Source: Blautia hydrogenotrophica DSM 10507
GTDB taxonomy: Bacteria; Bacillota; Clostridia; Lachnospirales; Lachnospiraceae
Direction of reading: 5' to 3'
Assembly (NCBI RefSeq): GCF_034356035.1
Contig: NZ_CP136423.1
Coordinates: forward strand, 248,001 to 312,000
Length of the DNA: 64,000 bases
Program-made: the position numbers and the translations under genes
Shown: positions 37,233-46,504 of the stretch, piece after piece
How the letters are laid out: every line of letters begins with the position of its first letter
Numbering within the stretch: the stretch's first letter is position 1
The notes under the pieces: model-generated
Seen by the model: the letters and a program-made list of their open reading frames with translations, nothing else
The model's database searches: none
What the model was told of the DNA's origin: nothing

Positions 37233-38390
37233 TCAGACAGTGGTCAGTATTTGCAGCTCTAAGACCGGATAAATGGCGGTGGTCGCGGCCTGGATAGGAT
37301 TATAAGTGATGGATACAGAAGTGCCCGGCGGCAAGTCGGACGCTTTTTGTTCTGTTACGGAGATATCGCAGGTCACGAAAGTCTGCTCTTCGGTCAGTAC
37401 AGTGATTGTGCTACCGGTAGAGGCTTGAACCGTGCCAGTGAACGTGGCAGTCTGCTGGGACTGAGGAAGGATGGAAAGGTCATCTCCAACGATAGAGAGA
37501 ATTTGTGCTTCTTTTAGGTTTGTTCCGTCAATGGTACCGGTATAGGATATTGTGGCCCGGCTGCCCTCGTGGATTCCATAGGAAAAACGGGCAGTCAGAT
37601 TTTTCAATGGTATTTTCAAAGGCTTTGAAGAGCCTGTTGGTTGTAGACGCAGTGTATAGTTCTTACAGTTGAGTATGGTCCCTGTCAGATACTTGATTTG
37701 TTCTTTGTCTTCTAGGGATGGGTCAGGGGTCGGAGTGGGTGTGGGTTCCGGTATGGTTTCCAGATCGGAAATATCCAGAACTTTTACATTGCGAGTGTCT
37801 AGTTGCCCTTGGCCGTCTTTATAGAATTTACCCTGAAAGTGTATGTAGACAGAGGTGCCTTTTTGTACTCCTTGGGAGTAGAACTGCTCTGTCCCGGTGG
37901 TTTGGAAACGCAGGGACTCTCCTTGCGAGGTCTGGATGCTCAGAGTGTTCAGAGTCATGTCAGTTACCTGTCCGGCTACGGTTCGAACTCTTAGCTCCTG
38001 GGAGTCGACGGGGTCGGCTACCTTTAGGATATTCAAAGTTTCTGGGTGCTCCAAGTCGCATTTCCCTTCATAGATGATTACAATCTCGCTGCCAGCGAGC
38101 ATTCCTTGTCTACATTCTAAGGAGGCATTGTCTACAGGAAAAGAGCAGACAGAGCGATCTTTCAGACGGACTAGAATTTGGCTGCCATCAAATGCCATCA
38201 AGGTTCCAGACAATTCATCAATTTTTGTTCTCTGTGTGGCAGGTGTGGGGGTGGCTGTCGCCGTGGGGGCCTCCGTCGCAGTTTCCTGGTGAGCAAAAAG
38301 ATCGTTTAATTTTTCGTGAGAGGACTCCCGGCATCCACTCAGGGCAAACACAGCCGAGCAGAATAGAGCTGAGAAAAGCTGCTTTTTCAT
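37233..38390 (-). CDS. Lipoprotein with three similar beta-rich domains (unknown function)
   Basis: A 385-residue lipoprotein: signal peptide and lipobox ALSGC (Cys about 20), a Thr/Ala/Pro-rich linker (TATATPTPATQ), then three related beta-rich segments of the DUF5666/OB-like kind, each starting near LSGTLMAFDGSQILVRL, VAGQVTDMTLNTLSIQT, LTGTILNCKNYTLRL, and a fourth partial TFTGTVQASTGSTITVL. A second Pro-Thr linker separates domains 2 and 3. ATG 38390 has AAAGGAG upstream. A surface role is likely; function unknown. Confidence 0.75.
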   Translation of the reverse strand: MKKQLFSALFCSAVFALSGCRESSHEKLNDLFAHQETATEAPTATATPTPATQRTKIDELSGTLMAFDGSQILVRLKDRSVCSFPVDNASLECRQGMLAGSEIVIIYEGKCDLEHPETLNILKVADPVDSQELRVRTVAGQVTDMTLNTLSIQTSQGESLRFQTTGTEQFYSQGVQKGTSVYIHFQGKFYKDGQGQLDTRNVKVLDISDLETIPEPTPTPTPDPSLEDKEQIKYLTGTILNCKNYTLRLQPTGSSKPLKIPLKNLTARFSYGIHEGSRATISYTGTIDGTNLKEAQILSIVGDDLSILPQSQQTATFTGTVQASTGSTITVLTEEQTFVTCDISVTEQKASDLPPGTSVSITYNPIQAATTAIYPVLELQILTTV

Positions 38391-38421
38391 AGGTACTCCT
38401 TTTGGATGCCAGGGGAGTAGT

Positions 38422-38634
38422 TTATTTGTCTTTTGGGTCTGGAACCGAAGACTCCTCGACACTCCTGGTCTCCGTCATTGGTGAAAATTGAAAAATATCT
38501 TGGTAAGTTTCCCACTCTTCTTTGTTAGAAGCAGGAGTGGGCATGAGACCGGTGCACTCCGTGCAGGCATTGGTCCCTAAAATGTCATCATCGTAAATAC
38601 AATATTTATTAGTTTGAAATTTTTCTTCCTTCAT
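38422..38634 (-). CDS. Small hypothetical protein with a CxxC motif (70 aa)
   Basis: A 70-residue acidic protein with NACTECTGL near the middle. A strong ribosome site (AAAGGAGTG) stands before the ATG at 38634, and it lies in line between two same-strand genes. The CxxC could bind metal or form a disulphide. I do not recognise a family; phrases like CIYDDDILGTNACTEC suggest a conserved Lachnospiraceae small protein, which is inference. Confidence 0.6.
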   Translation of the reverse strand: MKEEKFQTNKYCIYDDDILGTNACTECTGLMPTPASNKEEWETYQDIFQFSPMTETRSVEESSVPDPKDK

Positions 38635-38679
38635 CTGTTTTCACTCCTTTGGGAGTTAGTATGAAGGAATTCGAAAAAA

Positions 38680-39291
38680 TTATGCTGGATTCTCAAAATA
38701 TTTATAAAGTTTGGCCGCTATGATGCGATGACCGGACGGTGTCAGATGAATTCCGTCGATGGTCAGGGCAGAATAGCCCACCTGCTGTGCCAGGTCGTTA
38801 AGAGGACGATGAAGGGGAATAAAAGTAACACGGTATTCCTCACAGAGCTCCTGCATCACCTGAGACATGGCGTTTAAGGGTTCGAACCAATTATAGTATT
38901 CCGCTGGACGTGGAAAGACGAAAGGTTCTAGAAGGTAAAGGGAGGCGGATGTATACTGGGTAAGTCTTCGAAATAGCTTTAAAAGATTTAAGCGGAATTT
39001 CTGCAATTGATAGAATACAGATACCGAGGTGTTACACATCCACATACTGATATCATTGATTCCCACCAGCAAAGTCACTGCATCCGGGTCTCGTTTCAGG
39101 CAATCGGCGCTCAAATTTTCCAGCACACGATTTAAGGTAAAGCCGTTTACACCCCGGTTGACGGTTTTCCAGGCAGTTTTTTTCAGCAACATGTCATTTA
39201 GCTGACGGACGTATCCATACCCCAGTCCGTCGGGAGTAAACATTCGGTCGCAGTCGGTGAGACTGTCTCCAAGGCAAATCAGTTGTTTCAT
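38680..39291 (-). CDS. SGNH/GDSL-family esterase
   Basis: A 203-residue SGNH hydrolase. Block I GDSLTDC (catalytic Ser about 9), block II NRGVNGFT (Gly), block III LLVGINDIS (Asn), block V DGIHLTPSGH (Asp and His). It acts on acyl esters of lipids or carbohydrates; no signal peptide, so cytoplasmic. AAGGAGG before the ATG. Confidence 0.9.
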   Translation of the reverse strand: MKQLICLGDSLTDCDRMFTPDGLGYGYVRQLNDMLLKKTAWKTVNRGVNGFTLNRVLENLSADCLKRDPDAVTLLVGINDISMWMCNTSVSVFYQLQKFRLNLLKLFRRLTQYTSASLYLLEPFVFPRPAEYYNWFEPLNAMSQVMQELCEEYRVTFIPLHRPLNDLAQQVGYSALTIDGIHLTPSGHRIIAAKLYKYFENPA

Positions 39292-39408
39292 AGCAGCCTC
39301 CTTGAAAAATCTGTCAATACTGTATTAAGTGTAACTTTTTCTAGGAGAGAGTGCAAGAAGTTTTCAAAAAAAACCCCTCTGTGTACAAGAAATTCTGATA
39401 CAAAAAGA

Positions 39409-39522
39409 GAGCCACTGCTCCCGGATGATTTCTCATCCGCTTAGCAATGGCTCCTTCTATTATCAGGTATACAAAGGCGAACAGCCCTAAGGGGAATTTT
39501 TGTTGTATATAGGCTGTTCGCC
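39409..39522 (-). terminator. Two hairpins downstream of hsp20
   Basis: Read on the - strand, a hairpin GGCGAACAGCC/GGCTGTTCGCC (39476-39522) is followed by a larger one, GAGCCATTGCT...AGCAGTGGCTC (39409-39453) with nested GGATGA/TCATCC, then CTCTTTTTG. They end the hsp20 transcript. Confidence 0.75.
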
Positions 39523-39534
39523 GCTAAAGGGGGG

Positions 39535-39963
39535 TTAATCTATCTGAATAAAGGTAGGTTTCTCTTCAATTTTCTTCGGGATTTCTTTGGGAATACAAAT
39601 TTTCAGGATACCGTCTTTAAATCCGGCTTTGATGTCTTCCTGTTCTACCTGATCTCCGACGTAGAAGCTTCTCTTGCAGGTTCCGGCAAAACGTTCCCTT
39701 CGCAGATAACGACTGTTGTCGTCCGACGAGGCTTCTTCTGTCCGGGATGCAGTGATTGTCAGATAACCATCTTTTAGCTCTGCCTGAACATTTTCTTTTT
39801 GATACCCAGGCAGTTCGATGTCTAACATATAGTAGTCATTTTTTTCCTGAATATCCGTCTTCATCAGAGAAGTATCGCTCTGTTCATAGCTGTTGGTGAA
39901 AAATGGATCTTTAAATAATTCATCGAATAAATTGTAACCGTAATTTCTTCTGTTGAGCATCAT
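39535..39963 (-). CDS. Hsp20/alpha-crystallin small heat-shock protein
   Basis: A 142-residue ATP-independent holdase. The alpha-crystallin domain runs from about residue 35 (KTDIQEKNDYYMLDIELPGYQKENV) to IKAGFKDGILKICIPK, with the conserved GxLxI as GILKI, and a C-terminal IxI-like tail (TFIQID). ATG 39963 follows AAGGAGG. The gene has a CIRCE operator, so it belongs to the HrcA heat-shock regulon. Confidence 0.93.
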   Translation of the reverse strand: MMLNRRNYGYNLFDELFKDPFFTNSYEQSDTSLMKTDIQEKNDYYMLDIELPGYQKENVQAELKDGYLTITASRTEEASSDDNSRYLRRERFAGTCKRSFYVGDQVEQEDIKAGFKDGILKICIPKEIPKKIEEKPTFIQID

Positions 39964-40067
39964 AGTAATATCCTCCTTATTATAGAACAATTCCTCAATG
40001 TCTTTCCGGATCCCATTTAAAAAGAGATTGAAGAATTTGTTTTATCTGTTTTATTTGTTCTATGTGT

Positions 40068-40110
40068 AATATAATACGGATTATTAGCACTGTCAAGAGG
40101 TGAGTGCTAA
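40068..40110 (-). promoter_or_regulatory. CIRCE operator and promoter of hsp20
   Basis: CIRCE: TTAGCACTG, nine bases, GAGTGCTAA (40084-40110), one mismatch to the TTAGCACTC/GAGTGCTAA dyad. On the - strand the promoter is TTGACA (40096-40091), 17-bp spacer, TATATT (40073-40068), overlapped by the operator. HrcA should repress here. A leader of about 100 bases precedes the start codon. The rest of the gap to 40337 is AT-rich with nothing else clear. Confidence 0.9.
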
Positions 40111-40337
40111 TTTCACAGAATGTTCACAAATTATTAGATTTTCTGTCTCTGTCAAGACTGGACAAATCAAAATTTAGAGTTTATAATACACTCACAAAGC
40201 AAATCTAATCGCTTTTGATACCGATCTGTCGTTTCAGACAAAATTTTCAATGTATTTTTATGAGAAGATTAAAAAAGAGAATTTATGGGGACTCTGTGCT
40301 ATTGCGGGAGCTTTGACAGAGGCTGAATAGAAGGGAG

Positions 40338-40859
40338 GTGCTGTCCACGTATGTGCTGCAAAGAGCTATTGTATTATGCCTGGTAGCAGTGGCAGTCTGC
40401 ATGGATTTGAAAAAGGAGAAGGTAAGTAATGAGTGGATTCTGTGCGGGTGGGCGGTTGGCTCATTCTGGCAAATCTGGTCAGGAGGCATCCGGGGACTCG
40501 CAGTGTTCTTTCTGGGTGCACTGCTTCCTTTGACAATCTTATTTTTACTTTATTATCTACGAATGCTGGGGGCGGCAGACCTAAAACTTTTGTCAGCCGT
40601 CGGAGGAATCATAGGACCAAAGAAAATTTTGGTCTGTATGCTTTATAGTTTTTTTCTGGGTGCCATTTTGGCATTTCTGCTTCTCGTTGCGCGCCGCAGC
40701 CTTGCGGAACGTCTGCGCTATTTTTTTCACTATTTATGGAACTTTATACGGACAAAAGAGTTTGCTCCCTATGGGCTTACAGGGAATAGACCGGAGAATA
40801 TGCATTTTACGGTGCCTGTTTTTCTGGGGGTTCTCTTTTGGATAGGAGGGTACTATTGA
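40338..40859 (+). CDS. Prepilin peptidase, CpaA/TadV type (first of two)
   Basis: A 173-residue A24 aspartic membrane peptidase that trims Flp pilin and pseudopilin leaders. CMDLKKEKVSNEW supplies the first catalytic Asp and LGAADLKLLSAVGG the second (G-x-x-D variant). About six membrane helices. GTG start at 40338 after AAGGGAG. First gene of the tad locus; it overlaps the next gene through TTGA. Confidence 0.85.
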   Translation: MLSTYVLQRAIVLCLVAVAVCMDLKKEKVSNEWILCGWAVGSFWQIWSGGIRGLAVFFLGALLPLTILFLLYYLRMLGAADLKLLSAVGGIIGPKKILVCMLYSFFLGAILAFLLLVARRSLAERLRYFFHYLWNFIRTKEFAPYGLTGNRPENMHFTVPVFLGVLFWIGGYY

Positions 40860-41860
40860 AGAAAGCAATTTTTGCCGTGTGTGATCCTGAGAAGGAATAT
40901 GCACATAACTTTATGGAGTATTTGAATCAGAAACAGTCGCATCCCTATGAAATCCAAGCGTTTTCTAGTGTGGACGTTTTGACAGAGTACGCGCAAAAGC
41001 ACCACATTGAGATTCTCTTGATCTCGGACAAGGCCATGTGCCCTAGAGTGAGAGAATTAGATGTGGGAAAGCTGATGATTCTCTCTGAGGGAGTTCACAG
41101 TCCTCAGCTAGATCAATATCCCAGTGTATATAAGTACCAATCTTCCGACAATGTGATTCGGGAAGTGTTGAATTGTTACGGGGAGGAGACCGAGCTGACC
41201 GGTGAGAGGATTCAAAGGCCGCTGAAGGTATTGGGAGTCTACTCACCTTTGGGAAGAGTCCTGAAGACTTCTTTTGCTCTGACGCTTGGACAGATTCTTG
41301 CAAAACAGAAAGCGGTTCTCTATTTAAGCTTAGAGGAATATTCCGCTTTGAAGATTATGATGGACACAGAGTTTGAGAAAAATCTCAGTGATCTGCTTTA
41401 CTACATTCGGCAGGGGTATACAAATTTTGCGCATCTTTTGGGTGGAATGGTTTTGACCTGCAATAATATGGATTATCTGCCGCCGGTACAGTTTTCTATG
41501 GATATACGAGGGACCAGTATGGAACAGTGGGAGAATCTGGTTCAGGCAATAGCCGTCTACAGCGCCTATGAGGTTTTGATTGTGGATGTGGGAAATGGAT
41601 TAGAAGATCTTGGGAGTTTTTTAAATTGCTGTCATAAGATCTACATGCCGGTCCAGGAAGACTGGGTTTCTCAAGAAAAGATCAGGCAGTTCGAACGGAC
41701 ACTACAATTGAGCGGTCAGGAGGAATTGATTCAAAAAATTGAAAAACTTCATTTGCCTTATCATGGTCTCAAAAAGGAAGGAGGCGATTATATAGATCAA
41801 TTGGTGTGGAGTGCCCTTGGTGACTATGTGAGAGAGCTATTGAGAAAGGAGAAATTATGA
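40856..41860 (+). CDS. TadZ/CpaE-like pilus assembly protein
   Basis: A 334-residue protein with an N-terminal receiver-like fold (AIFAVCDPEKEYAHNFMEYL) and a MinD/ParA-like ATPase-derived domain (LKVLGVYSPLGRVLKTSFALTLG). The deviant Walker A lacks the normal GKTT, reading GRVLKTS, as in some TadZ proteins that have lost ATPase activity. It places the secretion machine at its site. Start TTG 40856 overlaps the previous stop (TTGA) with AGGAGG before it. Confidence 0.8.
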   Translation: MKKAIFAVCDPEKEYAHNFMEYLNQKQSHPYEIQAFSSVDVLTEYAQKHHIEILLISDKAMCPRVRELDVGKLMILSEGVHSPQLDQYPSVYKYQSSDNVIREVLNCYGEETELTGERIQRPLKVLGVYSPLGRVLKTSFALTLGQILAKQKAVLYLSLEEYSALKIMMDTEFEKNLSDLLYYIRQGYTNFAHLLGGMVLTCNNMDYLPPVQFSMDIRGTSMEQWENLVQAIAVYSAYEVLIVDVGNGLEDLGSFLNCCHKIYMPVQEDWVSQEKIRQFERTLQLSGQEELIQKIEKLHLPYHGLKKEGGDYIDQLVWSALGDYVRELLRKEKL

Positions 41861-43047
41861 GCAGACAAAAATTTCAGGAGATACGGCAGGCCTTGATGCA
41901 GAGGTTAGATTTGACCAGAGAGCTCACGGATGGGGAGATTCTAAGTTTGATTGATGATCTGATACTGAGTGATCTGAAAGAAGAAGGGCTGTCTTTAAAG
42001 GAAAAGGTGGAGTTGCGGCAGCGGCTGTTTCATTCTGTGAGAAAGCTGGATGTACTTCAAGATTTGCTGGAGGACAATTCTGTCACAGAGATTATGGTCA
42101 ATGGGCCGGACAGTATTTTTGTGGAACGAGAAGGAAAAATCAAGAGGTGGAACAGAAGTTTTACCTCAAAAGAAAAATTGGAGGATGTTATTCAGCAGAT
42201 TGTAGGAAAGTGCAATCGGGTCGTCAATGAAGCCAGCCCCATTGTAGATGCACGTTTGGAGAGCGGGGAGAGGGTAAATGCGGTCATCGCTCCCGTAGCT
42301 TTAAATGGACCGATTTTGACAATACGACGTTTTTCGAAACAGCCCATTACGATGGAAAAGCTTTTACAGTTGGGAAGTCTGACGGAGGAATGTGTGAGGT
42401 TTTTGAGTAAGATGGTTCAGGCACGCTATTCTATTTTGGTGGGAGGCGGAACCGGGAGTGGAAAGACGACGTTTTTAGGCGCTCTCTCAGAATATATACC
42501 GAATGAGGAGAGAATTATCACCATTGAAGACAATGCGGAGCTTCGCATTCAGGGAATCGACAATCTGGTGAGATTGGAGGCAAAAGCGGCGAATCTGGAA
42601 GGAGGCAGAGATATCACGATTCGTGATTTAATCAAGACTGCGCTGAGAATGCGCCCTGACAGAATTATTGTGGGAGAGGTACGCTCAAAGGAGGCCGTCG
42701 ACATGCTGCAGGCACTCAACACAGGCCATGAAGGCTCCTTGTCCACAGCCCATGCCAACAGTACCAAGGATATGCTGAGCCGGTTGGAGACAATGGTGCT
42801 GATGGGAATGAATTTGCCTATGGAAGCCATCAGGCGCCAGATTGCCTCAGGGCTGGATTTGCTGATTCATCTTGGAAGAATGCGGGACCGAAGCAGGAAG
42901 GTGTTGGAGATCACAGAAGTTTTGGGATATGAGAATGGTGAAATTCAGCTAAATCCACTGTTTTGCTGGAAGGAGGGAGAGGGGTTAGTGCGGACGGGAG
43001 ATTTAGTCAGAGCAGAGAAGCTGGCGCGGTCGGGGGTGGCGCTTTGA
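41857..43047 (+). CDS. CpaF/TadA secretion ATPase
   Basis: A 396-residue type II/IV secretion ATPase. N-terminal helical domain, then GGGTGSGKTTFLGAL (Walker A, about residue 196), ITIEDNAELRI (Asp box), MRPDRIIVGEVRSKEA (Walker B), and TGHEGSLSTAHANS (His box). It powers Flp pilin assembly. ATGA overlap upstream and TTGA overlap downstream. Confidence 0.95.
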   Translation: MSRQKFQEIRQALMQRLDLTRELTDGEILSLIDDLILSDLKEEGLSLKEKVELRQRLFHSVRKLDVLQDLLEDNSVTEIMVNGPDSIFVEREGKIKRWNRSFTSKEKLEDVIQQIVGKCNRVVNEASPIVDARLESGERVNAVIAPVALNGPILTIRRFSKQPITMEKLLQLGSLTEECVRFLSKMVQARYSILVGGGTGSGKTTFLGALSEYIPNEERIITIEDNAELRIQGIDNLVRLEAKAANLEGGRDITIRDLIKTALRMRPDRIIVGEVRSKEAVDMLQALNTGHEGSLSTAHANSTKDMLSRLETMVLMGMNLPMEAIRRQIASGLDLLIHLGRMRDRSRKVLEITEVLGYENGEIQLNPLFCWKEGEGLVRTGDLVRAEKLARSGVAL

Positions 43048-43787
43048 AGAAAGATTATGGAATGTATCAGTTTCAGTGGAAAGAAAAAGTGAGATATCTG
43101 GCCGAAGCTACGGTGCTGTGTGCGGGGGTCAACTGGCTGTTTTACCAGAACATTTGGGCCTTTCTCCCGCTGCCGGCAATCGTATTCATTTATTTTCGTC
43201 TGCGAAAACAACAAAAAATTAGAGAGCAACAAAGAGAACTGAATTATCAGTTCAAGGACATGCTAGATTCCTTGAATGTTACCTTGCAAGCCGGCTATTC
43301 CGTGGAAAATGCGATTTCGCTGTGCGCACGGGAATTAGAACGTCTCTATGGGAGAGAAGCAGATCTTACAAGAGAGTTGAGAGAAATGGAAGATAAATTA
43401 AAGCTGAGTGTGCCTGTGGAGAGACTTTTCATGGATTTGGGGAGCAGAAGTCATTCGGAGGACGTGGAGAACTTTGCAGTTGTATTTCAGACAGCGAAGA
43501 GAAGCGGCGGGGATATGAGAAAAATTTTGGAGAAATCCGCGCAGATGCTGGGAGATAAAATTGAGGTAAAAAAAGAGATTGAGGCGGTACTGACGGCAAA
43601 AAAATCAGAACAGAGGTTGATGAGCGTTATGCCATTCGGGATTATTCTATATATGAGTTTGACCTCTCCGGGATTTTTAGAGGTTTTATATGGAAACCTG
43701 TTTGGAGTGGCGGTGATGACGGGATGTTTGGCCGTATATCTTTTTGCCTGGTGGTTGGGAAATCGGATTGTGGACATTGAGGTGTGA
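43044..43787 (+). CDS. TadB-like inner-membrane pilus protein (T2SSF family)
   Basis: A 247-residue protein with paired N-terminal membrane helices, a cytoplasmic helical T2SSF domain (YQFKDMLDSLNVTLQAGYSVENAI, FAVVFQTAKRSGGDMRKIL), and two C-terminal helices. It forms the assembly platform with TadC. Start TTG 43044 overlaps the CpaF stop (TTGA); ATG 43059 is the alternative. Confidence 0.85.
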   Translation: MKKDYGMYQFQWKEKVRYLAEATVLCAGVNWLFYQNIWAFLPLPAIVFIYFRLRKQQKIREQQRELNYQFKDMLDSLNVTLQAGYSVENAISLCARELERLYGREADLTRELREMEDKLKLSVPVERLFMDLGSRSHSEDVENFAVVFQTAKRSGGDMRKILEKSAQMLGDKIEVKKEIEAVLTAKKSEQRLMSVMPFGIILYMSLTSPGFLEVLYGNLFGVAVMTGCLAVYLFAWWLGNRIVDIEV

Positions 43788-43789
43788 GT

Positions 43790-44803
43790 ATGGAATTACA
43801 TATATGTATATTTGTAGGACTTTTTCTGCTGTGGTTGGGATTTCACAAAAAGTGGAAGATCGGGAGAATGTTAAAAGATGACAAAGGACGCAGACTGTTT
43901 TTTCTGGTCGCTGTGGGGGGAAACCTATTGGGAATCATTTTGAGTGTCGAGAATAACCGAGAGCGCCAGGTGCCAAAGGTGATGCACCGGGAAGAGTTAG
44001 GATATGAACAGGAATTGGTTGTCTGTGTGGACGGCGGGGAAGAGAGCAGGCTCACCGTGCAAATTCCTGAGAAAGAAAACCAACAGGAGGAAGAAGGACC
44101 GGAGGAAGCTAAACAGGAGCTAAGTCTGGAACAGCAGGTTCAGGATGAAATTCTGCGTTTCAACCAGGAGAAGAACGATCCTGAGAATTATTACCTTCCG
44201 CAGACTTTAAACGGCAGGTCTTTGCAGTGGGGGATTCCGGAGGACTATACGGGAACGTTCATGTCTTCTATGTGTCTGGGAGCTGCGGCGGTATTGCTGG
44301 TATTCCGAGAAAGGGAGAAGGAAAACAGCAGAAAAAAGCGGGAGGAAGAACTTATAATGGACTATCCGGGTCTAGTGACGAAGTTCACGCTCTTGATTCA
44401 GGCAGGAATGTCTGTGCGGGGAGCATTTCAGAAGATCTCTGAGGATTGCGAGACGAAAACAAAGGACAGGCGTCCGGGGTATGAAGAGGTTCGCAGGACT
44501 TGTATCGAGATGGATAGCGGAGTATCGCAAAAGGAAGCATACCAGAATTTCGGACAAAGGTGCGCTCAGGCGAAATATAAAACCTTTTCTACCCTCTTAG
44601 TTCAGAATCTACGCAGTGGAAACAGAAATTTGGTGGACATGCTAGAGAGGGAGTCTACAGAGGCCTGGGAAGAGAGAAAACGCAGAGCCAGAATCCACGG
44701 GGAGACTGCGGCTACGAAGTTGCTAGTTCCTATGATTCTCATGCTAGGCGTGGTGCTGGCTTTGTTGATGATACCAGCCTGCTTATCCTTTTACAGCGGG
44801 TGA
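43790..44803 (+). CDS. TadC-like inner-membrane pilus protein (T2SSF family)
   Basis: A 337-residue T2SSF-family protein with two early membrane helices, a long acidic, Gln/Glu-rich linker (about residues 85-140) not usual in TadC, another membrane helix, and the T2SSF core (PGLVTKFTLLIQAGMSVRGAF, FSTLLVQNLRSGNRNLVDML). ATG 43790 follows GAGGTG; GTG 43784 is an alternative. Confidence 0.85.
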   Translation: MELHICIFVGLFLLWLGFHKKWKIGRMLKDDKGRRLFFLVAVGGNLLGIILSVENNRERQVPKVMHREELGYEQELVVCVDGGEESRLTVQIPEKENQQEEEGPEEAKQELSLEQQVQDEILRFNQEKNDPENYYLPQTLNGRSLQWGIPEDYTGTFMSSMCLGAAAVLLVFREREKENSRKKREEELIMDYPGLVTKFTLLIQAGMSVRGAFQKISEDCETKTKDRRPGYEEVRRTCIEMDSGVSQKEAYQNFGQRCAQAKYKTFSTLLVQNLRSGNRNLVDMLERESTEAWEERKRRARIHGETAATKLLVPMILMLGVVLALLMIPACLSFYSG

Positions 44804-44824
44804 ACAAAGGAGGGAGGTGAGAAT

Positions 44825-44992
44825 ATGGGGAGTCTACAGGGCTTATTTTTCGAAGAGGACGCGGTAGGCGTCGTGGAGATTATCTTGATTTTGATGGTCT
44901 TGATAAGTTTAGTTGTGATATTCAAGGAACAGCTGGTTAGTTTAGTAAAGAACATACTGTCTAAGATCACTAAGCAGAGCAATGCTATTTAA
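44825..44992 (+). CDS. Flp-type IVb pilin (55 aa)
   Basis: ATG 44825 to TAA 44992. A 55-residue pilin precursor of the Flp1 family: short leader, the processing region FFEEDAVGVVEIILIL (cut expected before or within the Glu-containing start), one hydrophobic helix and a charged tail ending KITKQSNAI. GGAGGGAGGTGAG precedes it. Its place between tadC and pseudopilin genes supports it as the major pilin. Confidence 0.85.
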   Translation: MGSLQGLFFEEDAVGVVEIILILMVLISLVVIFKEQLVSLVKNILSKITKQSNAI

Positions 44993-45021
44993 GCTCAGAA
45001 ATTGGAGAGGAGGTGGTGCCT

Positions 45022-46482
45022 GTGGAGCGAAAAGGGAGTATTACAGTATTCTTGGCATTGACTCTGAGCGTTCTGGTGGTTTTAGTTAGTGCATTGTTGG
45101 AATCCGTGCGTGTCTCCTGCGGAAGAGCACATGTTTTAAACGGAGCAGATGTAGGGTTGTATTCCCTTTTTGCTCAATATGACAGGGAACTATTGGAGAG
45201 CTATGAGATATTTGGGCTTTATCCATCTGTGTCGTCGGAGGGAGTGCCCGTGGGACAGGCGTATAAAATTTTTGAGGGATATATGGAGCCGGTTCTTCAG
45301 GTGAAGGGCATATCCATGGAGCTGGGAATCGGAGGCATCAGCGGTTATACACTGTTGACGGACTACGGTGGACAGGAGTTTTTAAGGCAGTCTGTGGAAG
45401 TACAAAAGCAGGTGTCTGAAAAAGAAGGATTGGAATGGCTGGAAGAGGCTGTACAGGAAAGAGCGAAGGAGACACAGGGTCATGAAAATGTCTGGGAGGA
45501 ATCCGAAGGAGGAGCTCTCACAGAATATGACCAGGCAATTGATCAGGCGCTGGAACAGGAAGCCCAGGAGGAGGTTCAGGAAGAAGGATTTCAGGGCGAC
45601 AGTTTTCAGCAGGATCCTGTTCAGACAGAGCAGGCGGAAAATCCAATTCAGACCATACGGGAGCTGATGAATAGGGGGATTCTTTCTTTGGTTTTAGAAA
45701 ACCCTCAGGAAGTATCCTGGACTTCTGTTGATCTCAGTCAGATGCTCTCCCAGAGAGAGCTTGAAAAAGGGTTTGCCATGGGAAATAGACAAGAGAAGGC
45801 ATCGGCGTTGGAGCGGCTGTTGTTTCAGAGATATCTTCTGGACAGGATGGGAAATTACTTAGACCCGGGAGGGGGAGTGATGAAAAATCAAGTAGAGTAT
45901 ATTTTATTCGGCAAAGAGAGTGATGGAGAAAATCTGAAGTCTGCGGCGAATCGTCTTCTGCTGATTCGAGAAGGGTTCAACTTATCTTATTTGCTGTCTA
46001 ACCCTGAGAAACGGGCGCAAGCGCAGAGCTTGGCGCTTGCGATCGCGTCGGCATTTCTTTTTCCACCGGCTGCGTCAATCATAGAGAAGGCATTGCTGGT
46101 CTGCTGGTCCTTTGGAGAGAGCGTTCTAGATTTGAGAGAACTATTTTCAGGAGGAAAGATAGGACTTTGGAAAAGTGCGGATACCTGGCAGCTTTCACTG
46201 GAAAATCTCATACATCTTCCAGATCTTTTGGAATCTGGACACAGGGGGGACTCAGAAGGGCTCTCTTATGAGGATTACTTGCAGGTACTGCTGTTTTTGG
46301 AGAGTACAGATACACAGGTTATGAGGGCTTTAGATCAGGTAGAAATGGAAATGCGGGTACGGAAAAACAATAGTTCTTTTCGGCTGGACTATTGTATGAC
46401 TGCACTGGAAGTATCTGTGGAGGTTATGATTCAAGACCGAGCTTTTACAGTGAACAGACAATATGGATATGGAAATTCCTAG
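45022..46482 (+). CDS. DUF5702-like tad-locus pseudopilin/secreted protein
   Basis: A 486-residue protein with one N-terminal membrane helix right after a basic start (ERKGSITVFLALTLSVLVVLVSALLES), as in TadE/TadG-type pseudopilins of Firmicutes (DUF5702). A Gln/Glu-rich stretch spans about residues 165-210. The rest is a predicted extracellular mixed domain. GTG 45022 follows GAGGAGG; GTG 45013 is an alternative. Probably a minor pilus component. Confidence 0.75.
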   Translation: MERKGSITVFLALTLSVLVVLVSALLESVRVSCGRAHVLNGADVGLYSLFAQYDRELLESYEIFGLYPSVSSEGVPVGQAYKIFEGYMEPVLQVKGISMELGIGGISGYTLLTDYGGQEFLRQSVEVQKQVSEKEGLEWLEEAVQERAKETQGHENVWEESEGGALTEYDQAIDQALEQEAQEEVQEEGFQGDSFQQDPVQTEQAENPIQTIRELMNRGILSLVLENPQEVSWTSVDLSQMLSQRELEKGFAMGNRQEKASALERLLFQRYLLDRMGNYLDPGGGVMKNQVEYILFGKESDGENLKSAANRLLLIREGFNLSYLLSNPEKRAQAQSLALAIASAFLFPPAASIIEKALLVCWSFGESVLDLRELFSGGKIGLWKSADTWQLSLENLIHLPDLLESGHRGDSEGLSYEDYLQVLLFLESTDTQVMRALDQVEMEMRVRKNNSSFRLDYCMTALEVSVEVMIQDRAFTVNRQYGYGNS

Positions 46483-46504
46483 AGGTGACAGGAGGTGTAA
46501 AAAG